A stretch of 62,995 nucleotides of DNA from an uncultured Ruminococcus sp. (GCA_946494335.1 CAMMBV010000018.1:1-62995), one strand, 5' to 3'. Positions 8,463-17,445 are shown, numbered from the stretch's first letter. A program made the numbers and translations. The notes: generated from the sequence alone by a model not told the origin.

Positions 8463-9404
8463 CTAGTATGCTTCTTTGTTATTATGGAACAGAGCATTGA
8501 CAAATTCCACAGGATCAAATTTCTGCAGATCGTCAATGGTCTCCCCCACCCCGATATATTTAACCGGAATATCCAGCTCAGACTGGATCGCCACTGCGAT
8601 TCCTCCTTTGGCCGTACCGTCCAGCTTGGTCAGAATAATCCCTGTCACATTGGCTGCTTCCGCAAACTGGCGCGCCTGCACCAGGGCATTTTGCCCCGTT
8701 GTGCCGTCCAGCACCACCAGCGTTTCCAGATAGGCCTCCGGATATTCTTTCTCCAGTATCCGGTAAATCTTTTTCAACTCTTCCATCAGATTTTTCTTAT
8801 TATGAAGTCTTCCGGCCGTATCACACAGAAGAATATCCGCTTTTCTGGCTTTCGCTGCCTGAACCGCATCAAAAACCACCGCAGCCGGATCAGAACCCTC
8901 CTGTCCTCCGATGATCTCCACACCGGCTCTGTGAGCCCACTGTGTAAGCTGTTCGCCTGCCGCCGCCCGGAAGGTATCCGCCGCCGCCAGAATTACTTTC
9001 TTTCCCTGGTCTTTCAGTTTTCCGGCCAGTTTTCCCACCGACGTGGTTTTTCCCACGCCGTTTACTCCGATCACCAGAACCACAGATTTTCTGTTTTCAA
9101 ACTCATAGGCCGTCTCACCCACGTCCATCTGTCGGATAATACTGTCAATCAACAGTTGTTTACACTGGGAAGGCTCCTTGATTTTCTGTTCTTTCACCTG
9201 CGCCTTCAGATTCTCAATGATGGCGTTTGTGGTATTGATGCCGATATCGCCCATCACCAGAATTTCTTCGATTTCTTCATAAAAGTCATCGTCAATACTG
9301 GAAAAGCCGCTGAAAATGGAATCAATTCCCGCCACAATATTATCTCTGGTTTTGGACAGCCCGCTCACCAGCCGTTTAAAAAAGCCCTGTTTTTCTCCTG
9401 CCAT
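8463..9404 (-). CDS. ftsY: SRP receptor FtsY
   Basis: FtsY is the membrane-associated receptor GTPase that accepts the SRP-ribosome complex and hands it to SecYEG. The 313 residues are a compact N-plus-G domain with the P-loop GVNGVGKTTSVGKLAG, DTAGR and TKLDGTAKGG motifs. The long acidic A domain of E. coli FtsY is absent, as is normal in Firmicutes; a basic amphipathic N-terminus (MAGEKQGFFKRLVSGLSKTR) probably mediates membrane contact. It follows smc after 14 bases, the common rnc-smc-ftsY operon. Confidence 0.97.
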   Translation of the reverse strand: MAGEKQGFFKRLVSGLSKTRDNIVAGIDSIFSGFSSIDDDFYEEIEEILVMGDIGINTTNAIIENLKAQVKEQKIKEPSQCKQLLIDSIIRQMDVGETAYEFENRKSVVLVIGVNGVGKTTSVGKLAGKLKDQGKKVILAAADTFRAAAGEQLTQWAHRAGVEIIGGQEGSDPAAVVFDAVQAAKARKADILLCDTAGRLHNKKNLMEELKKIYRILEKEYPEAYLETLVVLDGTTGQNALVQARQFAEAANVTGIILTKLDGTAKGGIAVAIQSELDIPVKYIGVGETIDDLQKFDPVEFVNALFHNNKEAY

Positions 9405-9418
9405 ATCTCTTTCCCTCT

Positions 9419-12400
9419 CTATTTGTCCAGATCATTCTCTATCAGATTCACAGACACCAGTGTGGAAACTCCTTTTTCCTGCATGGTAATACCATACAGC
9501 CGGTCCGCCGCCGTCATGGTGCCCCTTCTATGTGTAATAATAATAAATTGGGTGTTCTTTGTCAACTTGTGAAGGTACTGGGCAAAACGGGTCACATTAG
9601 AATCATCCAGCGCCGCTTCAATCTCATCCAGCAGACAAAAAGGCGACGGTTTCAGATTCTGAATAGCAAACAATAGTGCGATGGCCGTCAGCGCTTTCTC
9701 CCCGCCTGACAGCTGCATCATATTCTGCAGCTTTTTCCCCGGGGGCTGCGAGATAATCCGAATGCCCGCTTCCAGCACATCTTCCTCCTCCATCAGCTCC
9801 AGCGTACCCTTTCCGCCTCCGAAAAGCTGTTTGAATGCCCGGTCAAATTCCCTTTGTATCTCGGCGAATTTCTCCGTAAACTGACGCCTCATTCCGCTGT
9901 CCAGTTCATCAATAATTCCCAGCAGCGTCTTTTCCGATTCCACCAGATCACTGTGCTGTGTCTCCAGAAAGTCATGCCGCTCTTTAAGCTCTTTATAATC
10001 TTCAATAGCGTTGACATTAACCGGACCCAGTTTTCGGATTTCTTCCTTACAGGAAGCCACCCCCTTTTTCAATTCCCGTTCGTCGGCTGCATCCATCAGA
10101 CAGAACTCTCCGGCCGAGCCGGGAGTGATCTCGTATTCCTCCCACATATATTGGATCTTCTGTTCCCTGCTTTCCTCCAGCTTTTCCTTCTGCTGATTCA
10201 GCCGGAAACTCTCCTTATCCAGAAGATTTATTTTCTGAGACAGTTCATCCCGCTTTACAAAGAAAGACCGGTACTGTCCGTTCATTTCTTCCTTTCTGGC
10301 TATATGTGTCTGAATTTCCTCTTCCAGTACCCGAGAAACTTCTTTCGCTTCCTTCATAGACGTTTCCAGCTCCTGGATCCTGGCTTCCTTTTGGGCGGCC
10401 TGTCCGCTTCCCTGCTGACTTTGGGCTTCCAGCTGTTCTATTTCCTGCTGACGTTCTCCGATCTCACTGCGGATACGTACAATATTTTCACCGGAAAACT
10501 CTTCCTTTTGTTTTAAAGCCACTTCCTGAAGATGAGCCTCCTCCATCCAGTGAAGCTGCTCTTCTTCTTCCTTTGCAAACTGCTCCTGCTGTTTTTGCAG
10601 TTCATCAATCCGGCTTTCCAGCTGTTCTTCCTGCTTTTTATAATCATTCAAACGTTCCGTGATCTGACCGCTGTTCTGGTTTATCTCCAGAACCTGCTGC
10701 TCAATTTCTTTTAATTCCCCCTGAATCTGAGCAGAATCCTGATTCCCCTGGGATATTTTTTCTTTTGTCTGCTCCAGATTCATCCTGGCCGTATTCTGGA
10801 CGACACACTGTTCCCGGATACGGTCCGCGATTTCCGCGTTGGTGTCTCTTAACACATTCCGGCGGCTTCGGTTTTCCTCAATGGACCGCTGCATCTTATC
10901 CATATCATTTTTGAGCATTTTTACGTTGGATTCCAGCTCCTCGATTTCCCTTCGCCGCCCCAGCAGGTTACTGCTGTTTTTAAAAGCGCCTCCCGTCATG
11001 GATCCTCCGGGATTGAAAAGCTCACCCTCCAGCGTCACCATACGGACAGACTGCCGGTATTTTCGGCCAATGGCAATGGCGTGATCAATATGATCCACCA
11101 CCACCGTTTTTCCAAGAAGCTGTGCCAGCAAAGATTCATACTCTTTTCCGGCGGATACCAGCTGACTGGCAACTCCGATTACTCCTTTTTCCTTCAAAAC
11201 TTCCGGTTTGGAAAAAGAACTGCTGCCCTTCACTGTGGTAAGCGGAAGAAAGGTAGCCCTTCCGTAACGATTCTTTTTCAGAAATTCAATCATGGATTTG
11301 GCTGTATTTTCATTGTCCGTGACGATATTCTGAATACTTCCGCCAAGCGCCGTCTCCACCGCTGTCTCATACTTTTTCTCCGTCTGTATGAGGTCGGCTA
11401 CTACTCCTTTGATGCCGGGGTGTTTTTCCCTCTGCTCCATAACTTTACGGATACTGTTTCCAAAACCATCATACCGTTCCGCCAGATTCTTCAGTGACTC
11501 CAGTCGGGATGCTTCTCTGTGATAAGCCGCCTGCCCCACATCCAGCTGCTGCCCCTGATGGGCTATGGTATTTTGAAGCTTAGCCACTTCCTCTTCTATT
11601 CTTTTTTGCTCACGGCCCATCTCTTCAATGGAGGCGGTGATTCTGTCATATTCTTTCTGATACTTTTCACACGCTTCTTTAAGATGCATCCCGTCTGTTT
11701 TCATCCGCAGGATTCGCTGATTCAGACCTGAGCGGCGGATCTGAATCTGTTCCATCATGGCGTCATATCTTTGCATTTTCCCCTTTACAGACGCCCGCTC
11801 GTTAAATATTTCAAGGAGACTGGCTTTCCCTGCTTCAATGGCACTCACGCATTCGGACAGTTTTTGCTGTATTGCTTTAAGTTTTTGTTCTTTTTCCTTT
11901 CTTTGAACCTGTGCCTCCTGGCGCTCCCTTCCGATACTGTCCTTTTCTTCAAGATACACCGCTTCATTCTCCCGGCGCTTTTCAATCTCTTCTTTAAGCG
12001 CCCGGATTCGGTCTTTGTAATGCTCCTCGTTCTGCCGGTCGGTATTGATCTGCTCTTGCAGCACGTTGATGCGTCCTTCCAGCTGCTGATAGAGAACCGC
12101 CTGGTCAGATGCTTTTTCCCGGCGGTTTTCTATTTCCTGTTCCAGAAGCTTTATCTTTTGTTCCAGCTTTTCATATGCTTCTTTTGTATTTTCAAACTCT
12201 CTGGCATTTTCCTCCAGTTCCCGTTTCACATTCCGGCAGTCATCTTCCAGCTTTCCCAGCTGACGGCTGCTTTGCTCCATCTGAGACACAAAGAGGCTGG
12301 CCTCCAGCTTTTTTAACTCTTCCCGCTTTTTCAAATAAGTACGGGCTGTCTCCGACTGTCTCTCAAGGGGACCGATCTGTCTTTTCAGCTCACTTAAAAT

Positions 12401-12979
12401 ATCATTGACACGCACCAGATTCTGCTGCTCCTCGGAAAGCTTTTTCAGCGCTGTATTCTTTCTTCTTTTAAATTTCACAATGCCGGCCGCCTCGTCGAAA
12501 AGCTCCCTTCTTTCTTCCGGCTTTCCGCTTAAAATCTTATCAATCTGCCCCTGGCCGATGATGGAATATCCTTCTTTGCCGATTCCTGTATCATAAAACA
12601 GTTCATTGATATCTTTCAGCCTGCAGCTGCAGCCGTTCAACAGATATTCACTCTCTCCGGAGCGATACAGCCTTCTGGTCACAGTCACCTCTTCAAATTC
12701 AATATCCAGTTTATGATCTGAATTATCCAAAGTGATTGCCACGGAAGCAAAACCCAGCGGTTTTCTGTTTTCCGTTCCGGAAAATATGACATCCTGCATG
12801 TTGCCGCCGCGCAGCTGCTTTGCGCTCTGTTCTCCCAAAACCCAGCGGACAGCGTCCCCCACATTGCTTTTTCCGCTTCCGTTTGGCCCCACGATTCCGG
12901 TAATCCCATTATGAAACTCAAAAGAAATTTTATTTGCAAAGGACTTAAAGCCCTGTACCTCAATACTTTTTAAATACAT
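9419..12979 (-). CDS. smc: Chromosome segregation protein SMC
   Basis: SMC is the ATPase of bacterial condensin; with ScpA and ScpB it organises and segregates the chromosome. The 1186-residue protein has the Walker A motif GPNGSGKSN near the N-terminus, long coiled coils rich in E, K and Q, a central hinge with conserved glycines (LFNPGGSMTGGAF), and a C-terminal head with the signature LSGGEKALTAIALLFA and the Walker B LLDEIEAALDD. Length is typical. It follows rnc by 3 bases and precedes ftsY. scpA and scpB are not in the window. Confidence 0.98.
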   Translation of the reverse strand: MYLKSIEVQGFKSFANKISFEFHNGITGIVGPNGSGKSNVGDAVRWVLGEQSAKQLRGGNMQDVIFSGTENRKPLGFASVAITLDNSDHKLDIEFEEVTVTRRLYRSGESEYLLNGCSCRLKDINELFYDTGIGKEGYSIIGQGQIDKILSGKPEERRELFDEAAGIVKFKRRKNTALKKLSEEQQNLVRVNDILSELKRQIGPLERQSETARTYLKKREELKKLEASLFVSQMEQSSRQLGKLEDDCRNVKRELEENAREFENTKEAYEKLEQKIKLLEQEIENRREKASDQAVLYQQLEGRINVLQEQINTDRQNEEHYKDRIRALKEEIEKRRENEAVYLEEKDSIGRERQEAQVQRKEKEQKLKAIQQKLSECVSAIEAGKASLLEIFNERASVKGKMQRYDAMMEQIQIRRSGLNQRILRMKTDGMHLKEACEKYQKEYDRITASIEEMGREQKRIEEEVAKLQNTIAHQGQQLDVGQAAYHREASRLESLKNLAERYDGFGNSIRKVMEQREKHPGIKGVVADLIQTEKKYETAVETALGGSIQNIVTDNENTAKSMIEFLKKNRYGRATFLPLTTVKGSSSFSKPEVLKEKGVIGVASQLVSAGKEYESLLAQLLGKTVVVDHIDHAIAIGRKYRQSVRMVTLEGELFNPGGSMTGGAFKNSSNLLGRRREIEELESNVKMLKNDMDKMQRSIEENRSRRNVLRDTNAEIADRIREQCVVQNTARMNLEQTKEKISQGNQDSAQIQGELKEIEQQVLEINQNSGQITERLNDYKKQEEQLESRIDELQKQQEQFAKEEEEQLHWMEEAHLQEVALKQKEEFSGENIVRIRSEIGERQQEIEQLEAQSQQGSGQAAQKEARIQELETSMKEAKEVSRVLEEEIQTHIARKEEMNGQYRSFFVKRDELSQKINLLDKESFRLNQQKEKLEESREQKIQYMWEEYEITPGSAGEFCLMDAADERELKKGVASCKEEIRKLGPVNVNAIEDYKELKERHDFLETQHSDLVESEKTLLGIIDELDSGMRRQFTEKFAEIQREFDRAFKQLFGGGKGTLELMEEEDVLEAGIRIISQPPGKKLQNMMQLSGGEKALTAIALLFAIQNLKPSPFCLLDEIEAALDDSNVTRFAQYLHKLTKNTQFIIITHRRGTMTAADRLYGITMQEKGVSTLVSVNLIENDLDK

Positions 12980-12982
12980 AAT

Positions 12983-13672
12983 TCACCCGTCTTGCCGCAG
13001 CGCACAGATTGCATGATACGCCGCCGACTGTTCCGCTGCTTTTTTTGTCCGTCCCGTTCCGCTGCCCAGCAGTTTTTCTCCCACATAAACCTCTGTGGTA
13101 AATACTTTGTCATGATCCGGTCCTTCCTCTTTCGTCAGCTTGTAGCTGATTTCTCCGTGAAAGCTCCCCTGAATCATTTCCTGAAGAATTGTTTTGCTGT
13201 CGTAAAACAGTTTCTTATGTTCAATGTCATTCAGGACAAAACGTTGGACGAACTCCCTTGCCTTTAAAAGTCCTCCATCCAGATAAATGGCTCCAATGAC
13301 AGCCTCCAGCGCATCCGAAATAACAGAATCCCGCTTTCTTCCCCCGGTAAGATCCTCCCCTTTTCCCAAAAGCAGGTAGCTTCCCAGTGAAAGCTCCCTG
13401 GCATCGTTGGCAAGAGTGGGTTCACAGACAAGGCTGGCCCGCAGCTTCGTCAGCTCCCCTTCCGGATAGTCCTCATAGGTGTGATATAAAAATTCGCTGG
13501 ATAAAAGCTCCAGCACAGCATCCCCCAGAAATTCCAGACGCTCATTGCACCTTTGCCGCTCCATATGATGTTCATTGGTGTAGGAGCTGTGACGGATCGC
13601 CATATCAAGCAGCTCCTTGTTTTTAAACTGATAATTCAACTGCTCTTCCAGTTTCCTTCGTTCTGCTTTCAT
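12983..13672 (-). CDS. rnc: Ribonuclease III
   Basis: RNase III cleaves double-stranded RNA during rRNA maturation and in antisense regulation. The 229-residue protein has the catalytic signature NERLEFLGDAVLEL, the second acidic motif DALEAVIGAIYLDGG, and a C-terminal double-stranded RNA-binding domain from about 155 (with GSGTGRTKKAAEQSAA). It heads the rnc-smc-ftsY gene run. An acpP terminator lies upstream, yet no clear promoter is seen in the short gap, so expression may rely on readthrough. Confidence 0.97.
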   Translation of the reverse strand: MKAERRKLEEQLNYQFKNKELLDMAIRHSSYTNEHHMERQRCNERLEFLGDAVLELLSSEFLYHTYEDYPEGELTKLRASLVCEPTLANDARELSLGSYLLLGKGEDLTGGRKRDSVISDALEAVIGAIYLDGGLLKAREFVQRFVLNDIEHKKLFYDSKTILQEMIQGSFHGEISYKLTKEEGPDHDKVFTTEVYVGEKLLGSGTGRTKKAAEQSAAYHAICALRQDG

Positions 13673-13694
13673 ATAATCTCCATTTCATAACAAC

Positions 13695-13737
13695 AAAAGA
13701 CTGTCTCCCCAAAATCCAATTTCCCGAGACAGCCTTT
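13695..13737 (-). terminator. Intrinsic terminator after acpP
   Basis: A minus-strand hairpin with CTGTCTC and GAGACAG arms (13726-13732 and 13701-13707) followed by TCTTTTGTTG. Confidence 0.7.
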
Positions 13738-13752
13738 ACTGGCATATTCTTT

Positions 13753-13992
13753 CTATCTGATTGCTCGTTTGATCGCTTCCACCGCATCTCCTACAGATAC
13801 GATTTTTTCCGCCTCTTCATTGGTAATTTCGATATCAAAGGTCTCCTCCAGCCCCGTGATAATCTGGAAAACATCCAGTGAATCGGCACACAGATCATCG
13901 GCAAATCTGGTATCCATTTTTACCTCCGCCCTGTCCACATTCAGTACATCGGCAATAATTTCCTGCAGCTTTTCATATTCCATACTACCCAT
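13753..13992 (-). CDS. acpP: Acyl carrier protein
   Basis: The carrier of fatty acyl chains during type II fatty acid synthesis. It is small (79 residues), acidic, and carries the DSL motif (CADSLDVFQ) whose serine receives 4'-phosphopantetheine. The start is either the ATG at 13992 or the in-frame ATG nine bases later (MEYEKLQEI); a GGGGG tract 11 bases upstream slightly favours the first. It lies 5 bases after plsX, so lipid-synthesis genes are co-expressed. Confidence 0.96.
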   Translation of the reverse strand: MGSMEYEKLQEIIADVLNVDRAEVKMDTRFADDLCADSLDVFQIITGLEETFDIEITNEEAEKIVSVGDAVEAIKRAIR

Positions 13993-13997
13993 GTGTT

Positions 13998-15026
13998 TTA
14001 CATCCCCCTCTGCTCCTCTTGTACATCCGCCAGTTTCTCCCGGATTCTTTCACTGATATTCTGAGATTTGAACTGGATACACTGAAGAATGGAATTCTGA
14101 ATTTCCACCGCTTTGGAACTGCCGTGGGTTTTAACCACCAGACTTTTAAGCCCCAGAAGTGGCGCTCCGCCGTACTCACTGGCATCAAAGCTTTTCAGCG
14201 TTTCTTTCAGCGCCGGTTTCACCAGAAGTGCGCCTATTTTGCTGCGAAGGGATGTCATCATGCCCTCCTTCACCTTGGAGATCAGAGTGCCCCCCACGCC
14301 TTCGTACAGTTTCAGAATCACATTGCCCACAAACGCCTCGCAGACTACCACATCTGCATAGCCTGCCGGAATATCTCTTGCCTCAATGCTTCCGATAAAA
14401 TTGATATCCTTACACTCTTTCAGCAGCGGAAATGTTCCCTTCACCAGCGCATTTCCCTTCTCTTCCTCTGCACCGATATTGACGATGGCCACTCTGGGAT
14501 TGGGAATCCCCACCACGTGCTCCATGTAGATAGAACCGATCTGCGCAAACTGAACCAGATGAGAAGGTCTGGCATCCACATTGGCGCCGCAGTCAATGAG
14601 CAGAGAAACTCCTTTTGCCGTGGGAATCAGCGGCGCCAGCGGTGAACGCTCCACACCTTTGATTCTTCCCACCAGGACCTGTCCGCCCACCAGCACAGCT
14701 CCCGTACTTCCGGAAGAAACGAACGCATCCGCTTCCCCCTTTCTTACCATGGTAAGCGCTTTTACAATAGAGGAATCCTTTTTGGCACGGATGGCGTTGA
14801 CAGGCGGTTCCGCAGTCTCAATCACCTCGGATGCATGTACCACCTCCAGCCGGTCTTTCGGGTAGGAGTATTTGCTCAGTTCCTGTTCCACCAGATCCTT
14901 TTTCCCCACCAGATAGACAAATATATCCGGACTGGCGCCAAGCGCGTCTACAGCCCCCTTTACCGGTTCCACCGGAGCATAATCACCGCCCATGGCATCC
15001 ACGGCCACTTTTACCAAATTATCCAT
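13998..15026 (-). CDS. plsX: Phosphate acyltransferase PlsX
   Basis: PlsX converts acyl-ACP to acyl-phosphate, the donor for PlsY in phospholipid synthesis. The N-terminus VKVAVDAMGGDYAPVEPVKGA and the internal SSGSTGAVLVGG and DCGANVDARP are family signatures. The frame is open six codons further, but GGAG sits 8 bases before the ATG at 15024-15026, giving MDNLVKVAVDAMGG as the start (342 residues). It is the first gene of a plsX-acpP unit with its own promoter and a downstream terminator. Confidence 0.96.
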   Translation of the reverse strand: MDNLVKVAVDAMGGDYAPVEPVKGAVDALGASPDIFVYLVGKKDLVEQELSKYSYPKDRLEVVHASEVIETAEPPVNAIRAKKDSSIVKALTMVRKGEADAFVSSGSTGAVLVGGQVLVGRIKGVERSPLAPLIPTAKGVSLLIDCGANVDARPSHLVQFAQIGSIYMEHVVGIPNPRVAIVNIGAEEEKGNALVKGTFPLLKECKDINFIGSIEARDIPAGYADVVVCEAFVGNVILKLYEGVGGTLISKVKEGMMTSLRSKIGALLVKPALKETLKSFDASEYGGAPLLGLKSLVVKTHGSSKAVEIQNSILQCIQFKSQNISERIREKLADVQEEQRGM

Positions 15027-15077
15027 TCTTTCATCTCCAAACATTATTTTTCCAGCTAAATATCAAATATTAAGAAT

Positions 15078-15106
15078 AATATACTAAACATTGGTATAAA
15101 TTGCAA
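15078..15106 (-). promoter_or_regulatory. Promoter for plsX-acpP, with overlapping inverted repeat
   Basis: Minus-strand TTGCAA (15106-15101), a 17-base spacer and TATATT (15083-15078). An imperfect palindrome, ATACTAA ACA TTGGTAT (15081-15097), covers the spacer and the edge of the -10, a good position for a repressor of lipid synthesis. Its half-site order is not that of the FapR box. Confidence 0.7.
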
Positions 15107-15189
15107 GATGCAACAATGTTTCCCCCGTAAAAGCAGGCGCGGAAAATTTTCAATTCTACAATGCTTATCACTGCAACTTTAAGCTTATT

Positions 15190-15233
15190 TAGAAAAAAGG
15201 ACCGATCCCATTTATTGGTAAATCGGTCCTTTT
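15190..15233 (-). terminator. Intrinsic terminator after the nitroreductase gene
   Basis: A minus-strand hairpin with 11-base arms AAAGGACCGAT / ATCGGTCCTTT (15223-15233 and 15196-15206), followed by a T-rich tail. Confidence 0.85.
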
Positions 15234-15238
15234 CTTGC

Positions 15239-15751
15239 TTATAAGTAAACAACTGTTTCGGAAAGTTCTTTTCTCTGGCTGTGGGCTGCAAGAGGCTTCG
15301 TGCCTTCTGCCGCATATCCTAAGTCGAGCACCATCAAAACCTCCTCATTCTCCGGCAGGCCAAGCTCCTTTGCCATGACCTCCGGGTCAAAGAAGTTAAT
15401 CCAGCAACTGTCCACTCCGTTTGCCTGAGCCGACAGCATCAGGTGCGTCGCCACGATTGTCGCATCCTCAACACCGGAATCACGCTTATCTCCCGGATAG
15501 GTAAACACATTTTCCTTATCAAAAGCAACGACGAGGACGGTTCCCGCCCCGTAGCGGCAGGGAGTTACCTTGTCAATCTTCGCCAGTCTTTCCTCGTTCT
15601 GCACCACATAGATTCTCTGCTCCTGCAAATTCTTTGCGGTCGGGGCCAGCCGCCCCGCCTCTAAGATCGCGTCCAGCTGTTCTTTCTCCACTTGCCGTCC
15701 GTCAAATTTCTTGCAGGAATACCGGTTTTTAATCACTTCTGAAAATTCCAT
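15239..15751 (-). CDS. Nitroreductase family flavoprotein
   Basis: A 170-residue member of the FMN-dependent nitroreductase superfamily. The N-terminal VIKNRYSCKKFDGRQVEKEQLDAILEAGRLAPTAKN pattern, split here as RYSCKKF and AGRLAPTAKN, contains the FMN-phosphate-binding residues, and GLPENEEVLMVLDLGYA is the usual C-terminal strand. Such enzymes reduce nitroaromatics, quinones or flavins with NAD(P)H; the natural substrate is unknown. GGGAGG lies upstream of the ATG. It is followed by a strong terminator and is preceded by a MerR-like fragment. Confidence 0.9.
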   Translation of the reverse strand: MEFSEVIKNRYSCKKFDGRQVEKEQLDAILEAGRLAPTAKNLQEQRIYVVQNEERLAKIDKVTPCRYGAGTVLVVAFDKENVFTYPGDKRDSGVEDATIVATHLMLSAQANGVDSCWINFFDPEVMAKELGLPENEEVLMVLDLGYAAEGTKPLAAHSQRKELSETVVYL

Positions 15752-15778
15752 CTTTATTTTCCTCCCATTATAAAATCA

Positions 15779-16084
15779 TCATAAACCGCTTCCATATTGC
15801 TCCTCATAACTGTTCTTTCTGATCTCACTTCTCATGACATCCATTTCCATGATATTCTGTTCCAGTTCATGGATTTGATCCAACGTTTCTTTCCTCTTAT
15901 CGCCTAACATCCGTAATCGTTCTAAATCCGAACACTCCCCGGCTGCAAGCAGTTTAAAATAGTAAAGGATTTCCTTTTCAGAAAAACCCATTGCCCGAAG
16001 CTGGCGTCTTCGCATCTTCTCTGCTTCTATTTCAACGGCACCTCCTCTACAATAAAAATCTGTGCATCCATATCCTGAAACCAT
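15779..16084 (-). pseudogene. MerR-family regulator fragment lacking its DNA-binding domain
   Basis: The residues RRRQLRAMGFSEKEILYYF followed by a coiled-coil stretch (EECSDLERLRMLGDKR-like through IHELEQNIMEMDV) match the second half of MerR-type regulators: the end of the winged helix and the dimerisation helix. The N-terminal helix-turn-helix with its usual IGELAK...RYYE pattern is missing, because the frame upstream runs into the 3' end of the URO-D gene. The possible ATG at 16082-16084 has no Shine-Dalgarno site. It is most likely a truncated remnant; a small stand-alone dimerisation protein is the alternative. Confidence 0.5.
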
Positions 16085-16097
16085 GCCACGATTACAA

Positions 16098-17309
16098 CTA
16101 TACAAATAATTTTGACTTATCCAGCCAGTTAAATTCATAATGCTCCGTATTTTCCTGCCGCTTCGTTCTAATAAATTCTTCAAAGCTTACATGCTTTTTT
16201 GCCTCGTATGCCGTATTGTCATCCGCCTCCGGAGCGCCATATATACGGACAGCCTGTACAGCAGCATGAATATTCTCTAAAGGCGTGTTTGTTGTCAAGT
16301 CATTAAATAAGAAAAACATCGGTGAAGATCCCCTTTTCCCGCCAAGCATTATGCCTTTGATTCGGTTTACAATTTGTTCCGGAGTATATGTTTCCATCAT
16401 TTTAGCTCCTACCCCCGCATGAAGGACCGTCTTATGCTCATCAGCTACCCGTCTGGCATATTCAATCCCCAGTGCTTCCAGATCCGGATCAATACATAAA
16501 TACCACTGATTGGCCCAAATTGAAAAATCCTCAAAATGTTTTCTCTTTGCACCCTCTAATTTTGACGCTCCAAAATAAGAAGTATCAAATAAAGTCACCC
16601 CCGGCATATTCAGCTTTTCAAGCTCCCGCTCCAGATAGGGGCGGATAAATTCATCTATAATATGATTATCCACAATCGGCACTGAGCCAAATGCATCCGC
16701 CATTGTAATCTGCGTAAATCCCGGCAATACCTCCGCTAACGCCCGAAGCATCGGAACCTGAAAGTCGTCTACAACACGCCGCATCACTTCATGAACAAAT
16801 TCCGGATCCTCAATCGCAGCCATCACCAGCTCTTCAACCCCGCACAGATTTGCCGCCAAAGTCCATGGTGCGGAAATTTGCGGGAAGTGATCCAGCCCGG
16901 TAAATCTTTTGTACGCCCGACAGTATTCCAGCAAATAAGGGAAACGCCCGCTCTCCAATCCGTGGAATTTTATTTTATCGAGATCACGTTCATCCCGAAT
17001 CAACGGATTTGAGCGAACATAATCAGGACAGTGATCCGGAAAGAATCTCAACTCCGCTCCCATCGCTTCCCCTTCCAGCGCATAAATATCTCTGTTTGCA
17101 AATACCATATCGATATCCAGATATTCCTGCACCAATAAGGAACATTCGGCCATTGCCACCGCATCGTCACGGTATAGATAGTCATACGGAACCCGGCATA
17201 GCTCCGGTATAATTTCTGACATAAGCGCTGTAATCGGCACCGTGCCGTTTACAAATGCGCTGCCGATATTCTGATTTGCTTTTTCTATAAAGGACACTTT
17301 TTGTTTCAT
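16098..17309 (-). CDS. Uroporphyrinogen decarboxylase (URO-D) family protein, methyltransferase-like
   Basis: A 403-residue URO-D superfamily protein resembling the corrinoid-dependent methyltransferases (MtaA/MtbA-like) more than true HemE. It contains ISAPWTLAANLCG, ITMADAFGSVPIVDNHIIDEFIRPYLERE and a C-terminal metal-site region. Methyltransferases of this group normally have an HxC motif binding zinc; here the equivalent strand reads TVLHAGVGAKMM, with His but no Cys two residues later, so the chemistry may differ. GGGAGG precedes the ATG. A long palindrome lies between its -10 and start codon. No corrinoid protein gene is adjacent. Confidence 0.75.
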   Translation of the reverse strand: MKQKVSFIEKANQNIGSAFVNGTVPITALMSEIIPELCRVPYDYLYRDDAVAMAECSLLVQEYLDIDMVFANRDIYALEGEAMGAELRFFPDHCPDYVRSNPLIRDERDLDKIKFHGLESGRFPYLLEYCRAYKRFTGLDHFPQISAPWTLAANLCGVEELVMAAIEDPEFVHEVMRRVVDDFQVPMLRALAEVLPGFTQITMADAFGSVPIVDNHIIDEFIRPYLERELEKLNMPGVTLFDTSYFGASKLEGAKRKHFEDFSIWANQWYLCIDPDLEALGIEYARRVADEHKTVLHAGVGAKMMETYTPEQIVNRIKGIMLGGKRGSSPMFFLFNDLTTNTPLENIHAAVQAVRIYGAPEADDNTAYEAKKHVSFEEFIRTKRQENTEHYEFNWLDKSKLFV

Positions 17310-17382
17310 TTGCTTCCTCCCATTTTTTCTGCTCCATTCCCATTCCGTTGCATGCCATAAACCTTCTCGATGAAATAAAAAA

Positions 17383-17417
17383 TGTAAGTGTACTCTCTTT
17401 TATTTGGTACACCTACA
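17383..17417. promoter_or_regulatory. Operator-like inverted repeat in the URO-D gene leader
   Basis: TGTAAGTGTACT (17383-17394), 11 bases, GGTACACCTACA (17406-17417). Ten of twelve positions pair. It covers the expected transcription start, a classical repressor position. The binding protein is unknown; the adjacent LysR gene or an intact MerR relative of the neighbouring fragment are candidates. Confidence 0.6.
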
Positions 17418-17445
17418 GTATAAAATAGCTTTTTCAGAATGTAAA
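17417..17445 (-). promoter_or_regulatory. Promoter for the URO-D family gene
   Basis: Minus-strand TTTACA (17445-17440), a 17-base spacer and TATACT (17422-17417), touching the operator-like repeat at 17383-17417. Confidence 0.75.

Noticed and set aside
8484-9572. Long plus-strand open frame of 362 codons
   Set aside because: It lies antisense to ftsY and the end of smc, has no ribosome site and gives a His/Phe/Leu-rich product without any family feature.
15081-15097. FapR box at plsX
   Set aside because: The half-sites are in the reverse order relative to the known FapR consensus.
15070-15315. Minus-strand open frame of 81 codons
   Set aside because: It covers the nitroreductase 3' end in another frame, the terminator and the plsX promoter.
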